In this document: positions 33,871 to 43,605 of the stretch, one piece after another
How the letters are laid out: each line of letters opens with the position of its first letter
How positions within the stretch are numbered: the first letter of the stretch is position 1
From: Microvirga arsenatis
GTDB taxonomy: Bacteria > Pseudomonadota > Alphaproteobacteria > Rhizobiales > Beijerinckiaceae
Length of the DNA stretch: 64,000 nucleotides
Assembly: GCF_009910705.1 (NCBI RefSeq)
Contig: NZ_JAAAXJ010000004.1
Span: 124,001-188,000, forward strand
Reading direction: 5' to 3'
Made by a program: the position numbers and the translations under genes
The notes under the pieces: generated by a model
Databases searched by the model: none
What the model was told of the DNA's origin: nothing
The model's input: the letters and a program-made list of their open reading frames with translations, nothing else

Positions 33871-35981
33871 TCGGCAGCGCCATCACGATTGCAGTCCTGA
33901 TCCTGGGCTTTGCGGCGATTGCGCAGCAGACCGGCCCGGGAGGCACCCGGACGCCTGCCGAAACCCCGCCTCCGCCGACTCCCGGCTCGCCGCCGGCCGC
34001 TGGATCCCAACCTCAGGTCGATGAATCGGCCCTGCGCTATTTCGCATCCCAAGGCGACACCCGCCGCGTGAATGCCGAGATCGCGCGCCTGCGAGCGCTC
34101 TACCCGAACTGGACCCCTCCCAGCGACCTTTCCCAGCTCTCCGCCGGTGCAGCCGCGGCTCCCGACCCGATCGTCGAGCGGCTCTGGAACCTCTACCGGG
34201 AGGACCGGATCGCCGAGGTGCGGGCCGCCATCGCCGAGCGCCAGGCCTCCGACCCGAACTGGAAGCCGCCGGAGGAACTGGTGACGGCGCTTGAGACGGT
34301 CGAGGCCCGCCGCCGGCTGATCAACGCCTCCGACACCGGCCAGTGGCGGACGGTGCTCTCCGTGGCGACGGAATCCCCCAACCTCCTCACCTGCATGAAC
34401 GTGGACGTGCTCTGGCGCGTCGCGGAAGCCTTCGCGCGCACGGACCAGCCGACCCGCACCCGGGACGTCTACACCTACATCCTGACGAACTGCTCCAACC
34501 CGGGCGAGCGGCTGGCGACCCTGCAGAAGGCCCTCACCCTCCTGCCGGAGCCGCAGGTGGCGGACCTGCTCCAGTTCGAGCGCAAGACCGGCGAGACGCC
34601 GGACGATTTCGGCTCGATCCGGGACGAGCTCGCCCGCCGCCGCGTCGAGCGCGCCTCCCTCGACAGCAAGACCATCGCTTCGGCCGAGGACCTCGCCGTG
34701 GTCGAGCGGCTGATCCGGAACACGAACGAGGCCGGCCCCGTCCTGATCCTCGGCTGGTACAACTTCCATCACGGGAACCCGGCCCGCGCCCTCGAGCTGT
34801 TCAAGACCGCCATCGACCGCAATGGCGGAACGAAGGCTGCGGAAGGCTACGCCATGTCCCTGCGGGCCCTGAACCGGCTCGCAGAGGCCGAGGCTTTCGC
34901 CTATGAGTGGCGCGAGCGTGCCCCCGAGAACATGAAGATCTATCTCGACGTGGCAACGGCCCTGCTGAGCCAGGATCCGCCGCCGCGCCTCGAGCCCCAG
35001 GTGGTGGCGCGAATCGTTCCGGTCGTGATGGCGCAGCGCTTCTCCGACGGGGCGCAGGCGCTCGGCTGGTACGCCTACAACACGGAGCAGATCCGCACCG
35101 CCCGGGACTGGTTCAGAACCGCCCTTACATGGAAGGCCGACGACGAGCCCTCCGCCTACGGCCTCGCCCTTTCCACGCAGCGCCTCAACGAGCGGGCCGC
35201 CTTCAACGCCGTCGTGGCCCAATGGCGCAACCGTTCGCAGCGCATTGCAGATTTGGCGGATGGGGTCGTCCCTGCCACCGCGAGGCAGCCCCTTGCGCCG
35301 CGCACCCTGGCGAGCACACCGGTCGAGACGGCCCCGACCCTGGTGCAGCCCCGCTCCACGCCCCGGCCGATGGCCGTCGAGCGCGTGGAGGTGGAGCAGC
35401 CCCTGCCCCGCACCGAACAGGCCGTGCGACGCCGGCAATCCGAGGCCCGCTCCGCTCTGGGGCGCAGCTGCGCCATGACGCAGAATCCGAACCGTCTGTC
35501 GGGTGACAGCGCCCTGACCCGCGGCTGGTGCCTCATGGAGATCAACCGTCCCTTGGAAGCCGTCGCCGCCTTCGACCAGGCGATGGCCACGGGCAGCAGC
35601 CGCGTCCGCGAGGAGGCGGCCTATGGCAAGTCCCTGGCCTATCTGCGCAAGAACCTGACGTCCCAGGCCGCCATTGCGGCGGCCGAAGCGCCGCAGACCC
35701 GTGCGCGCCAGGTGGAGCTGGGCGCCTCGATCCTGACCCAGCGGGCGCTGGCGGCCTATCGCGACAAACGCTACGTCGAGACCCTGCTCGCCTTGAGCGA
35801 ACGGGCCCGCCTCGTTCCCGAGCAGAACGACCTGCTCCTGATCCGGGGCTGGTCCTACTACAATCTCGGCCAGTATGCCGACGCGGAGAAGGTCTTCCGC
35901 GCCGTTCAGCGGACGGGCTATTCCGAGGAGGCCAGCGCCGGGCTGAACGCCATCCGCGAGGCCGTCAGCCCGGTGAACTGA
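33861..35981 (+). CDS. bcsK: TPR protein of the cellulose operon (BcsK-like)
   Basis: This 706-aa protein has an N-terminal signal or anchor (AITIAVLILGFAAIA), a Pro-rich linker, and a body of helical repeats consistent with tetratricopeptide repeats, for example FHHGNPARALELFKTAIDR and YYNLGQYADAEKVFRAVQ. It has no C-terminal beta-barrel-like end, so it is not a full BcsC export pore. In the type III bcs operons of rhizobia a TPR protein called BcsK takes this place after bcsZ. The ten-base overlap with bcsZ shows tight coupling. Assignment to BcsK is by position and repeat content. Confidence 0.75.
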   Translation: MRLVGSAITIAVLILGFAAIAQQTGPGGTRTPAETPPPPTPGSPPAAGSQPQVDESALRYFASQGDTRRVNAEIARLRALYPNWTPPSDLSQLSAGAAAAPDPIVERLWNLYREDRIAEVRAAIAERQASDPNWKPPEELVTALETVEARRRLINASDTGQWRTVLSVATESPNLLTCMNVDVLWRVAEAFARTDQPTRTRDVYTYILTNCSNPGERLATLQKALTLLPEPQVADLLQFERKTGETPDDFGSIRDELARRRVERASLDSKTIASAEDLAVVERLIRNTNEAGPVLILGWYNFHHGNPARALELFKTAIDRNGGTKAAEGYAMSLRALNRLAEAEAFAYEWRERAPENMKIYLDVATALLSQDPPPRLEPQVVARIVPVVMAQRFSDGAQALGWYAYNTEQIRTARDWFRTALTWKADDEPSAYGLALSTQRLNERAAFNAVVAQWRNRSQRIADLADGVVPATARQPLAPRTLASTPVETAPTLVQPRSTPRPMAVERVEVEQPLPRTEQAVRRRQSEARSALGRSCAMTQNPNRLSGDSALTRGWCLMEINRPLEAVAAFDQAMATGSSRVREEAAYGKSLAYLRKNLTSQAAIAAAEAPQTRARQVELGASILTQRALAAYRDKRYVETLLALSERARLVPEQNDLLLIRGWSYYNLGQYADAEKVFRAVQRTGYSEEASAGLNAIREAVSPVN

Positions 35982-36037
35982 TGGGCCGTTCGCGTCCGGC
36001 CGTTGCCGGATCGTCCCCATCTCCTATTTAAGTCCGG

Positions 36038-36589
36038 ATGGGCGTCAGCCCCCTTCCCTCGTCCCCTCCCGCGACCGACGCCATGGCAAGCCTCGAGATC
36101 ATCGTGTTCGACGTGTGCGGCATCGCCTGTGCCCTGCACCGGAGCGCCGTGCGCGAACTCCTGCCCCTGCCCCGGCTCTGGCGCCCCCCTGGCCTGCCGC
36201 GTCCCGTGGCGGGATTCCTCAATCTCGGGGGACAGGCGGTTCCGGTTCTCAGCCTCGCCGTTCTCTTCGGCCTCGAGGAGCGGCCGAGCGCAGGCGAGGC
36301 CGATCTCTACCGCCACCTGGTCGTCCTGCAGGGCCGGGCAGCGCCGGGGGTGCATGCCCTGCTGGTGGACCGGGTGCTGGACGTGACGGCGGTGGACGCC
36401 TCCCGGCTCTCCGCCGTCGCGCAGGCGGAAACCCTGAACGGCTGCGTCGAAGCCGAGGCCGCATGGGGCGGACGCCTCGTGCATCTGCTCTCGGCCGAGC
36501 GGATCCTGATGGCCGAGGAGCAGCAGGCTCTCGCCGAACTCGGGCGGCACGCCCAGAGCCGCCTCGGCGAGTGGGCGGTTCCGGCTTGA
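36038..36589 (+). CDS. CheW-like coupling protein (WspB-like)
   Basis: A 183-aa protein with a single CheW domain: IIVFDVCGIACALHRSAVREL, VAGFLNLGGQAVPVLSLAVLFGL and VDRVLDVTAV are the usual strands. Such proteins bridge chemoreceptor and CheA. It starts the eight-gene chemosensory operon 56 bases after the cellulose genes; the in-frame ATG at 36083 is an alternative start, and neither has a clear ribosome-binding site. The first of two CheW proteins here, it corresponds by order to WspB. Its stop overlaps the next start by one base (TGATG). Confidence 0.85.
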   Translation: MGVSPLPSSPPATDAMASLEIIVFDVCGIACALHRSAVRELLPLPRLWRPPGLPRPVAGFLNLGGQAVPVLSLAVLFGLEERPSAGEADLYRHLVVLQGRAAPGVHALLVDRVLDVTAVDASRLSAVAQAETLNGCVEAEAAWGGRLVHLLSAERILMAEEQQALAELGRHAQSRLGEWAVPA

Positions 36590-38028
36590 TGGCCGCAGCC
36601 CCTCGGCCGGTTCCGTTGCTCGATGCAGGCTTTCCCCAGCTGAAAAGCCGCATCATCGAGCGCACGGGCCATTTCTACTACCAGGACAAGGACGACCTCC
36701 TGTGGGAGCGCGTGCGCAAGCGCCTGCGTGCCACGGGCCTGTCGGATTCCGGCGCGTATCTGAGCCGCCTGGAGGATCCGATCTCGGGCCCGGCGGAATG
36801 GAGCAGGCTGGAAGCCGAAATCACCATCGGCGAGACCTTCTTCTTCCGCTATGCCGAGCAGTTCTCGGCGCTGCGCGAGACGATCCTGCCCGAGATCATC
36901 GAAAGAAAGAGCGCGGTGCGGCGGCTGCGCATCTGGAGCGCCGGCTGCTCCACGGGCGCGGAGCCCTACTCGCTGGCCATCCTTGTAAGGGAACTGCTCG
37001 GCGAGAGCCTCGACGGCTGGCGCGTGAGCATTCTCGGCACCGACATCAACGACGGCTTTCTCAAGGCCGCCCGGCAGGCGCGCTTCGGGCCATGGGCGCT
37101 CCGGTCGATGCCGGACGCGGAGCGGCAGCGCTACTTCCTCGAGGCGGGCAAGGAGCAGTGGCAGGTGCGGCCGGAGTTTCGGGGACTGGTGCGCTTCGAG
37201 CGGCACAACCTGCTGAGCCTGCTCGATGGATCCTCGCCTCTCGAGCTCACCGAGTTCGATCTCATCCTGTGCCGCAACGTGCTGATCTACTTCCATCCCG
37301 ACACGGTGGTGCAGATCGTGGGCGCCCTGCGCGACCGCCTCGTGCAGGACGGCTGGCTGCTCCTGGGCCATGCGGAGCCGAACCCGACCTTCTCGGCCAT
37401 GATGCAGACGCTGAGCCTGCCCGGCACGGTGGCCTACCGCCGTGGGGACGCCGGCGCTGCCGCGGCTTCACCGGCGGCGGAGCCGCACCCTGCCGGGAGC
37501 GAGTGGAAGCCGCTGCTGCCCCCGGCCCGCCCGGAGCGGCCGGCGCGGAATCCGGCGCCACCGCGCTCCGCCAGGGCTGCACCGAAACCGCCGGCCCTTC
37601 CCGCTGCCCGGGAGCCGGGGGATTGGGTGGATGCGATCAGGCAACGGGCCAATGCGGGCGACTACGCCGCCGCTGCCGATCTCTGCCGGCGAGCATTGGC
37701 GGGCAACGCCCTGAACGCCGCCCTTCACTTCTACCACGGGCTCGTCCTGCAGGGCCTCGGGCAGATGGAGGAGGCTGAGAGGAGCTTTCTCAAGAGCATC
37801 TACCTCGATAAAAGCTTCGCCATGGCTCATTACCACCTTGGACTTCTGCTGCTCGCCGAGGGGCGATCCGGTCCCGGGCGGCGCGCGCTCACCAACGCGG
37901 CACAGATCGCCGCGGCCATGCCCGAGGAGCATGTTCTCGAGGAGGGCGACGGCGCCACGGCAGGGGACCTGCGCCGGCTCGTCCGCCTCCATCTCGAAAC
38001 CGCGGCAAGATCCGGACGTGGAGGATGA
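36589..38028 (+). CDS. cheR: CheR-type MCP methyltransferase with C-terminal TPR (WspC-like)
   Basis: This 479-aa enzyme methylates receptor glutamates using S-adenosylmethionine. The N-terminal half is CheR with the SAM-binding WSAGCSTGAEPYSLAI, ILGTDINDGFL and FDLILCRNVLIYF. A Pro/Ala-rich linker at about 285-340 leads to TPR repeats (ADLCRRALAGNALNAALHFYHGLVL, YLDKSFAMAHYHLGLLLL). CheR-TPR fusions are typical of WspC and related alternative-function systems rather than flagellar chemotaxis. The long upstream frame is a reading of cheW in another frame; the ATG at 36589 coupled to the CheW stop is right. Confidence 0.92.
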   Translation: MAAAPRPVPLLDAGFPQLKSRIIERTGHFYYQDKDDLLWERVRKRLRATGLSDSGAYLSRLEDPISGPAEWSRLEAEITIGETFFFRYAEQFSALRETILPEIIERKSAVRRLRIWSAGCSTGAEPYSLAILVRELLGESLDGWRVSILGTDINDGFLKAARQARFGPWALRSMPDAERQRYFLEAGKEQWQVRPEFRGLVRFERHNLLSLLDGSSPLELTEFDLILCRNVLIYFHPDTVVQIVGALRDRLVQDGWLLLGHAEPNPTFSAMMQTLSLPGTVAYRRGDAGAAAASPAAEPHPAGSEWKPLLPPARPERPARNPAPPRSARAAPKPPALPAAREPGDWVDAIRQRANAGDYAAAADLCRRALAGNALNAALHFYHGLVLQGLGQMEEAERSFLKSIYLDKSFAMAHYHLGLLLLAEGRSGPGRRALTNAAQIAAAMPEEHVLEEGDGATAGDLRRLVRLHLETAARSGRGG

Positions 38029-38624
38029 TCGTGACGAGGTCGACGCGCCGCAGGCTGAGGCAGATCGAGCAGATCAAGGTCCGTTCCGCCGAGGAGCGGA
38101 TCCGGAGCATCCTCGACGAGCGAACGGAGCGCCTCGCGGCGCGGCAGAACGAGGCGGAACAGGCCGTCTCCCTGCCGCGGGCTCTGATCTGCGGCGCCGG
38201 CCACGAGCGCTTCGGCCTGCCGGTCGAGGCCGTCGCCGAGGTTCTGCCGGCCCAGAAATGCATGCCCGTGCCCGACGGGCCGCCGGCGCTGGTCGGCCTG
38301 TTCGGCCGCAAGGGACGACTGGTGAGCGTGATCGACCTCGCCCACGCCCTGGGCCTCGAGGCTGCGGCGGAGGACGAGAGCCAGCATTTCGTTCTGCTGC
38401 GGCGCGACCGACCGCAGGTGGCGCTGCGCGTCGAGCGCGCCCATGCCGTGGCCGACATCCTGCTCCTGACGAGCGGGGAGACGTCGGGCTTCCGATCCGA
38501 TGCGGTGACTGGCTATGCCAGGACGCGGACCGGCAGCCCCGACGGGGAGCAAACCCTGTCCCTTCTCGATCTCGAGCGCCTCCTGCACCCTCTCCTGACT
38601 TCTTCCTCTGTTCCCGGAGTCTGA
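38025..38624 (+). CDS. CheW-like coupling protein (WspD-like)
   Basis: This 199-aa protein has an N-terminal charged helical stretch of about 50 residues (RRRLRQIEQIKVRSAEERIRSI) before a CheW domain (LICGAGHERFGLPVEAVAEVLP, LVGLFGRKGRLVSVIDLAHALGL). The N-terminal extension before a CheW domain is similar to WspD. It overlaps the CheR stop by ATGA and is followed two bases later by the receptor gene. Two different CheW proteins in one operon suggest distinct docking on receptor and kinase. Confidence 0.85.
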   Translation: MIVTRSTRRRLRQIEQIKVRSAEERIRSILDERTERLAARQNEAEQAVSLPRALICGAGHERFGLPVEAVAEVLPAQKCMPVPDGPPALVGLFGRKGRLVSVIDLAHALGLEAAAEDESQHFVLLRRDRPQVALRVERAHAVADILLLTSGETSGFRSDAVTGYARTRTGSPDGEQTLSLLDLERLLHPLLTSSSVPGV

Positions 38625-38625
38625 C

Positions 38626-40299
38626 GTGACGATCTCGATCGCCAACCGCATTCTTCTCGGCTTCGCCCTCATGGTCGCGCTGATGGTGGCGCTGGGCGCC
38701 TATTCGATCAAGAAGCTCGACGAGGTCCGCCAGACCACGGAGCGCATCGTTTCGCGCGACATCGCCCTCATGCGCCAGCTCGAGTCGATCAACGATCAGC
38801 AGGCCGGCATGCGCAGCCTGCGCGAGGAGATCATGGCCCGCTACCTGCTGCGAAACCTGGGCCAGCAGGTCTCGTTCGACGAGCTGGTGCGGGAATGGAG
38901 CAGGCAATCCCTCGCCACCGAATCCTCCATCACCCAGACCGCAGCGATGGCCAGCGGCTTCGCGGCAAACTCGATCTCTCCGGAGCGGGCGGAGGCTTGG
39001 CGCCGGATTGCCGAACTGTTGAACCAAGCCAACGATGGCCTGCGCCAGTTGAGAGCGGCGAGCGAGCGGCAGTTCTCCGAATTGCAATCCGCCGATCTCG
39101 CGACTGCGCTCAGGACGCAGAGCGCTTTGAGCGCCAGCCGGGCCGAATGGGTGCGAACCCTGAACGAGGCGCGCAACACCTTGGCGAGCGCCAATGCCAC
39201 CGGGCAGCGCCAGGCCACGGAGATTTACGAGGAGAGCCGCACCTCCATCATCGTGGCCCTTGCAGGAGCGGCCCTGCTCAGCCTCATCATCAGCTATCTC
39301 CTGCGCTCCTCCATCGTCACGCCGCTGAACGCCTTCATGGGCTTCGTCGCGCGCGTCGGGCGCGGCGAGCTGGGGAGCCAGATGACCGTCACGAGCAAGG
39401 ATGAGATCGGGCAGCTCGGCACCACGCTCAACTCCATGGTGGAGGGCCTGCGGCAGCTCGCCCGGCAGAGCCGCGAGGCCACGGAGAACCTGAACGCCGC
39501 GGCGGCCGAAATCCGCGCTTCGACCCAGGAGCAGGCGGCCTCCGTGGAGGAGCAGCTCGCCGCCGTGCAGGAAACCGCCGCCACCGTCGACGAGATCACC
39601 CATTCCGGCACGCAGATCGGCAAGCGGGCCCAGGAGGTCATCGCCTCGGCCCAGGCGGCCGCCCAGACCAGCATGGCCGGCCTGCAGGCGGTCGACGACA
39701 CGGCCCAGGCGATGGACGCCATCCGCGAGCAGGCCGAGGCGGTGGCCGAGAACATCGTGGCGCTCAGCGAAAAGACCCAGGCCGTGGGCGAGATCATCGC
39801 ATCGGTCAACGACATCTCAGAGCGCACGCATCTGCTCGCCCTGAACGCCGCCATCGAGGCGGCGGCGGCCGGCGAGAACGGCCGCAGCTTCGCGGTGGTG
39901 GCCTCGGAGATGAAGACTCTCGCCGACCAGGCGAAGGATGCCACCATGCAGGTACGCTCGATCCTCGGCGACATCCAGCGCGGCATCAACGCCTCCGTGA
40001 TGCTCACGGAGGAGGCGGTGAAGCGCGTGGCCGCCGGCAAGGAGCGCACGGACATCACCCAGCAGACGATCACCGGCATCTCGAGCCAGATCCAGGAGAG
40101 CGTGCAGACCTTCCAGCAGATCGTGGCTTCCACGAACCAGCAGCAGCTCGGCATCGAACAGGTGATGGGCGCGCTTCAGAACATCCGGCAGGCGAGCCAG
40201 CAGACCGCCGCCGGCACCCGTCAGCTCGATACGGCGGCGGCCAACCTGTCCTCCCTGGCGCAGCAGCTTCTCGGCCTCGCCGAGCGCTATCGCCTGTAA
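38626..40299 (+). CDS. Methyl-accepting chemotaxis protein (WspA-like receptor)
   Basis: A 557-aa transmembrane receptor starting at a GTG with GGAG six bases upstream. TM1 is at about 8-24, a helical sensor region of about 170 residues (four-helix-bundle type) lies in the periplasm, TM2 is at about 208-226 (IIVALAGAALLSLIISYLL), then HAMP and a cytoplasmic signalling hairpin with DISERTHLLALNAAIEAAAAGENGRSFAVVASEM near 393-426. There is no C-terminal NWETF-type CheR-docking peptide; the TPR on CheR may substitute. By neighbours this is the input of the operon; no ligand domain hints at a specific signal, fitting a mechanical or envelope cue. Confidence 0.92.
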   Translation: MTISIANRILLGFALMVALMVALGAYSIKKLDEVRQTTERIVSRDIALMRQLESINDQQAGMRSLREEIMARYLLRNLGQQVSFDELVREWSRQSLATESSITQTAAMASGFAANSISPERAEAWRRIAELLNQANDGLRQLRAASERQFSELQSADLATALRTQSALSASRAEWVRTLNEARNTLASANATGQRQATEIYEESRTSIIVALAGAALLSLIISYLLRSSIVTPLNAFMGFVARVGRGELGSQMTVTSKDEIGQLGTTLNSMVEGLRQLARQSREATENLNAAAAEIRASTQEQAASVEEQLAAVQETAATVDEITHSGTQIGKRAQEVIASAQAAAQTSMAGLQAVDDTAQAMDAIREQAEAVAENIVALSEKTQAVGEIIASVNDISERTHLLALNAAIEAAAAGENGRSFAVVASEMKTLADQAKDATMQVRSILGDIQRGINASVMLTEEAVKRVAAGKERTDITQQTITGISSQIQESVQTFQQIVASTNQQQLGIEQVMGALQNIRQASQQTAAGTRQLDTAAANLSSLAQQLLGLAERYRL

Positions 40300-40322
40300 G
40301 CCGAGGACGGGACGCGCCCATC

Positions 40323-42518
40323 GTGACGGATATCCGCAAACAGCTGCTGGCGGCCTTCGAGGCGGAGCACCGGGAGCATCTCGATGCGATCCGGGCAGCA
40401 CTGGATCATGCCGACCGGGGCGGGATCGACCTGACGGATGTCTTCCGCCGCGCCCACAGCCTCAAGGGGGCGGCGCGCGCCGTCGACCTGCCGGCGGTGG
40501 AGGAGGTTGCCCACCACCTCGAGGCGCTCTTCTCCCAGATCCTCGAGGGGAGGCAATCCCTGGACGGGCCCACGGCCGCAAGGGTGCGCCGGGACCTCGA
40601 CGCCATCGAAGATCTCGTGGCCGAGGTTCTGAGACCGGCGGCAGCCCCGGCCCAGCCCTCCTCGTCCCCGGCGCAGGCGCCGCGCGAGCCGGAAGCGGAG
40701 GCTCCTCCTCCCCCACCGGCTGCCGAGACCGGCGCCTATCTGCGGGTGGCGGCCGACCAGATGGAAAATCTCTCCGCCTCCATGCACCAGCTTCTGGCGG
40801 AGCTTCAGGCCTCCGGCGGCATCGACGAGGTCCTCCGGCAGATCGAGGTGGAGATCCGCAGCCTGAGGCGGAGCTGGGACGGGCTTCATGCGCAGGTGAA
40901 TGCAGGCGCCCTGGCCGTGCGGCCCGGTTCGTCATCCCGTACCGCGTCTTTCGCTTCCCGCCTACGTGCCTTCGACCAGGACCTGAAGGCGCTGTTTCGC
41001 AGGCTGTCCGCCCTATCCCGCGACCGCCGGCAGTCAAGCTGGTCCATCGAGCAGGCCGCGCGCCAGCTTCGCGACAACATCGACCGGGTTTCCCTCGTCT
41101 CCGCGGAGACCGTGTTCGGCGGCTTCGGCCACATGGTGCGCGAGATCGCCCGCAACGCAGGCCGGGACGTGCAGGTGCGCAGCATCGGCCTCGACATCCA
41201 GGTGGACCGGCAGGTGCTCCAGGCGCTCAAGGACCCCGTGATGCATCTCCTGCGCAATGCGGTGAGCCACGGCGCCGAGCCGCCCGAGGAGCGCGCCGCC
41301 CAGGGCAAGCCGGAACGGGCCGAGGTGGTTCTGGAGCTCGCCTCCCGCGGCGGGCGCCTCATCATCAGCATCCGCGACGACGGGCGCGGCCCGGATCTCG
41401 CCCGCATCGAGCAGGTCGCCGTGGAGCGCGGCCTGATTCAGCCGCGGGGCGCCGGCCATCCGGCGCCGATGATGGACCAGCTTCTCTCCCTGGTCTTCAT
41501 GCCGGGCTTCTCGACGGCGGGCGAGGTCGACCGGCTGGCGGGCCGCGGCATAGGGCTGTCCGTCGTGGCGGAGGCCGTCCGCAGGCTTCAGGGCTCGGTG
41601 CTGCTGCGGCCGCGCTATCCCCACGGCACGGAGGTTCTGCTGAACGTGCCCTTCACGGCAGCCCGCCAGCCGCTGCTGCTGGTGGAGGCGGAGGGCCGCA
41701 TGTTCGGACTGCCCTCGCATGCGGTGGACCGCCTCCTCCGGCTGCACACGGATTCCCTGGAAAGCGTGGAGGGCCGCCCGGCCGCGCGGATCGCAATCGG
41801 GGGTCAGGACGTTGTCGTCCCGGTCGTTCCCCTCGCCGCCCTGACAGGATCCCCGAATGCCCCCCTCCCGACCGAGGCCGGACACGTGAAGGCCGCTCTC
41901 GTCCGCCACGGTTCCCGCACCTGCGCGCTCGCCGTCGACGCGTTCCACGACGTGCGGACGATGCTCGTCAGCGACGTGCAGGCGATCGGCCTGAGCGAGC
42001 CCGTCTCCGGCACCGTCCTTCTCGAGGACGAGATGCCGGCCCTCGTGCTCAGCCCCGACAAGCTGATCGATCACTGGGTCAGGAACGAGGGCCGGCTGGC
42101 GGCCGGAGGGCTGGGCCTGGCTCAACAGGCGCCGGAGCAGGAACGGCAGGCCAGGACCATCCTCGTGGTGGACGACTCCATCACCACCCGGACCCTCGAG
42201 AAGAGCATCCTCGAGGCGCAGGGCTACCAGGTGCTGCTCAGCGTCGACGGGATCGATGCCCTCAACGTCCTGCGCGCGGGCGAGGCCATCGTCGATCTCG
42301 TGATCGCCGACGTGGAGATGCCGCGCATGGACGGCTTCGGCCTGTTGCAGGCGATCAAGAACGACCCGCGGCTCTCCGCCCTTCCCGTGATCCTGATGAC
42401 CTCGCGTGCGGATCCCGAGGATGTGCGCAAGGGTCTCGATCTCGGCGCGAGCGCCTATATCACCAAGCAGAAGTTCGATCAGCGCGAGCTGCTCGCCACG
42501 ATCGGACAGGTATTGTGA
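40323..42518 (+). CDS. cheA: CheA-type hybrid histidine kinase with C-terminal receiver (WspE-like)
   Basis: The 731-aa kinase starts at GTG and has an N-terminal HPt domain with phosphoacceptor His45 (RAHSLKGAARAV), a Pro-rich linker, a HATPase core (LLRNAVSHGAEPPEER, ISIRDDGRGPD, GRGIGLSVV), a CheW-like regulatory domain and a C-terminal receiver (TILVVDDSITTR, phosphoacceptor Asp663 in LVIADVEMPRMDG). The CheA-CheW-REC layout equals WspE and type IV pilus ChpA ends rather than flagellar CheA. It is central to the operon and should phosphorylate CheB and one or more receivers of the two kinases downstream. Confidence 0.93.
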   Translation: MTDIRKQLLAAFEAEHREHLDAIRAALDHADRGGIDLTDVFRRAHSLKGAARAVDLPAVEEVAHHLEALFSQILEGRQSLDGPTAARVRRDLDAIEDLVAEVLRPAAAPAQPSSSPAQAPREPEAEAPPPPPAAETGAYLRVAADQMENLSASMHQLLAELQASGGIDEVLRQIEVEIRSLRRSWDGLHAQVNAGALAVRPGSSSRTASFASRLRAFDQDLKALFRRLSALSRDRRQSSWSIEQAARQLRDNIDRVSLVSAETVFGGFGHMVREIARNAGRDVQVRSIGLDIQVDRQVLQALKDPVMHLLRNAVSHGAEPPEERAAQGKPERAEVVLELASRGGRLIISIRDDGRGPDLARIEQVAVERGLIQPRGAGHPAPMMDQLLSLVFMPGFSTAGEVDRLAGRGIGLSVVAEAVRRLQGSVLLRPRYPHGTEVLLNVPFTAARQPLLLVEAEGRMFGLPSHAVDRLLRLHTDSLESVEGRPAARIAIGGQDVVVPVVPLAALTGSPNAPLPTEAGHVKAALVRHGSRTCALAVDAFHDVRTMLVSDVQAIGLSEPVSGTVLLEDEMPALVLSPDKLIDHWVRNEGRLAAGGLGLAQQAPEQERQARTILVVDDSITTRTLEKSILEAQGYQVLLSVDGIDALNVLRAGEAIVDLVIADVEMPRMDGFGLLQAIKNDPRLSALPVILMTSRADPEDVRKGLDLGASAYITKQKFDQRELLATIGQVL

Positions 42519-42528
42519 GCAGCGCGGG

Positions 42529-43605
42529 ATGAGTATGGCGCCTCAGTCGCGGGTCCGTGTCATGGTCGTCGAGGATTCCCTCGTCGTCCGGCAGCTGCTC
42601 GTCCATATCATCTCCGGCGACCCCCGGCTCATGGTGGCCGCCGCCGTCGGTTCGGCCGAGGAGGCGCTCCAGGAGATCGGCCGCGTGCGGCCGGACGTGG
42701 TCTCCATGGACATCAGGCTCCCCGGGATGGACGGGCTTGAGGCGACGCGGCGGATCATGGCCGAGCATCCGACCCCGATCGTCGTCATCGCCAGCAGCAT
42801 CGAGGATACCTCCCTCAACATTTCCATGAACGCCCTCAAGGCCGGCGCGCTCACCGTGGTGGAGAAGCCCGTCGGCCTCTCCAGCGACGGCTACGCGGGC
42901 ATCGCCAGCACCATCTGCACCCAGCTCTACATCATGAGCCAGGTGCCGGTCGTCCGGCAGCGCTCGTTCGCCCCCTGGCGCGAGGGCCGCATGCCCGCGT
43001 CGCCCAGGCGCGAGCCGGAGCAGGGCTCCGCGCATCCGAGCATCATGGGCATCGCCGCATCGACGGGAGGGCCGCCGGCGCTGGCGAAGGTTCTGGGAGC
43101 CCTGCCCCGGGATTTTCCGCTGCCGATCCTGCTTGTGCAGCATATGGGCGCCCCCTTCATGGAGGGTTTCGCCTCCTGGCTGGACGGGCTCGTGCCCCTC
43201 GAGGTGCGCCTCGCCCAGGACCAGGAGATCCCGACCCCGGGGCGGGTCTATGTCGCCCCTGGGGACCGGCACCTGCTTCTCTCCGGTGCGGGCACCCTGA
43301 AGCTGAGCGCCGAACCGCCCCTGGGCAACCAGCGGCCCTCCGCGACCCTGCTGTTCCGGTCGATGGCCCAGGTGGCCGGCCGCAGGAGCCTCGGGGTCAT
43401 CCTCACCGGCATGGGCGAGGACGGGGCGCAGGGCCTCGTCGAGCTGCGGCAAGCCGGGGGGTTCACGATGGCGGAGGACGAGAGCACGGCCGTCGTCTAT
43501 GGCATGCCGGCCGCGGCCGCCCGGCTCGGGGGCGTGAATGTCAGCCTGCCCCTCGATCTCATCGCCCCGCGTCTCCTGCGGCTCGCCCGGGGAGAAGGCG
43601 CATGA
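42529..43605 (+). CDS. cheB: CheB-type methylesterase (WspF-like)
   Basis: This 358-aa enzyme demethylates receptor glutamates when phosphorylated by CheA. The receiver holds Asp61 (VVSMDIRLPGMDG) and the effector domain shows the Ser-His-Asp set in IGIAASTGGPPALAKVL, LLVQHMGAPFMEGF and ILTGMGEDGAQGL. The chosen ATG at 42529 is followed by another at 42535; upstream frame lies within cheA. Its final bases overlap the next gene (ATGA). By order it equals WspF, whose loss in Pseudomonas locks the Wsp system on. Confidence 0.93.
   Translation: MSMAPQSRVRVMVVEDSLVVRQLLVHIISGDPRLMVAAAVGSAEEALQEIGRVRPDVVSMDIRLPGMDGLEATRRIMAEHPTPIVVIASSIEDTSLNISMNALKAGALTVVEKPVGLSSDGYAGIASTICTQLYIMSQVPVVRQRSFAPWREGRMPASPRREPEQGSAHPSIMGIAASTGGPPALAKVLGALPRDFPLPILLVQHMGAPFMEGFASWLDGLVPLEVRLAQDQEIPTPGRVYVAPGDRHLLLSGAGTLKLSAEPPLGNQRPSATLLFRSMAQVAGRRSLGVILTGMGEDGAQGLVELRQAGGFTMAEDESTAVVYGMPAAAARLGGVNVSLPLDLIAPRLLRLARGEGA

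Noticed and set aside
36117-36590. Extended CheR start inside the first CheW gene
   Set aside because: That portion is Pro/Arg/Gly-rich out-of-frame cheW sequence; the coupled ATG at 36589 starts the conserved protein.
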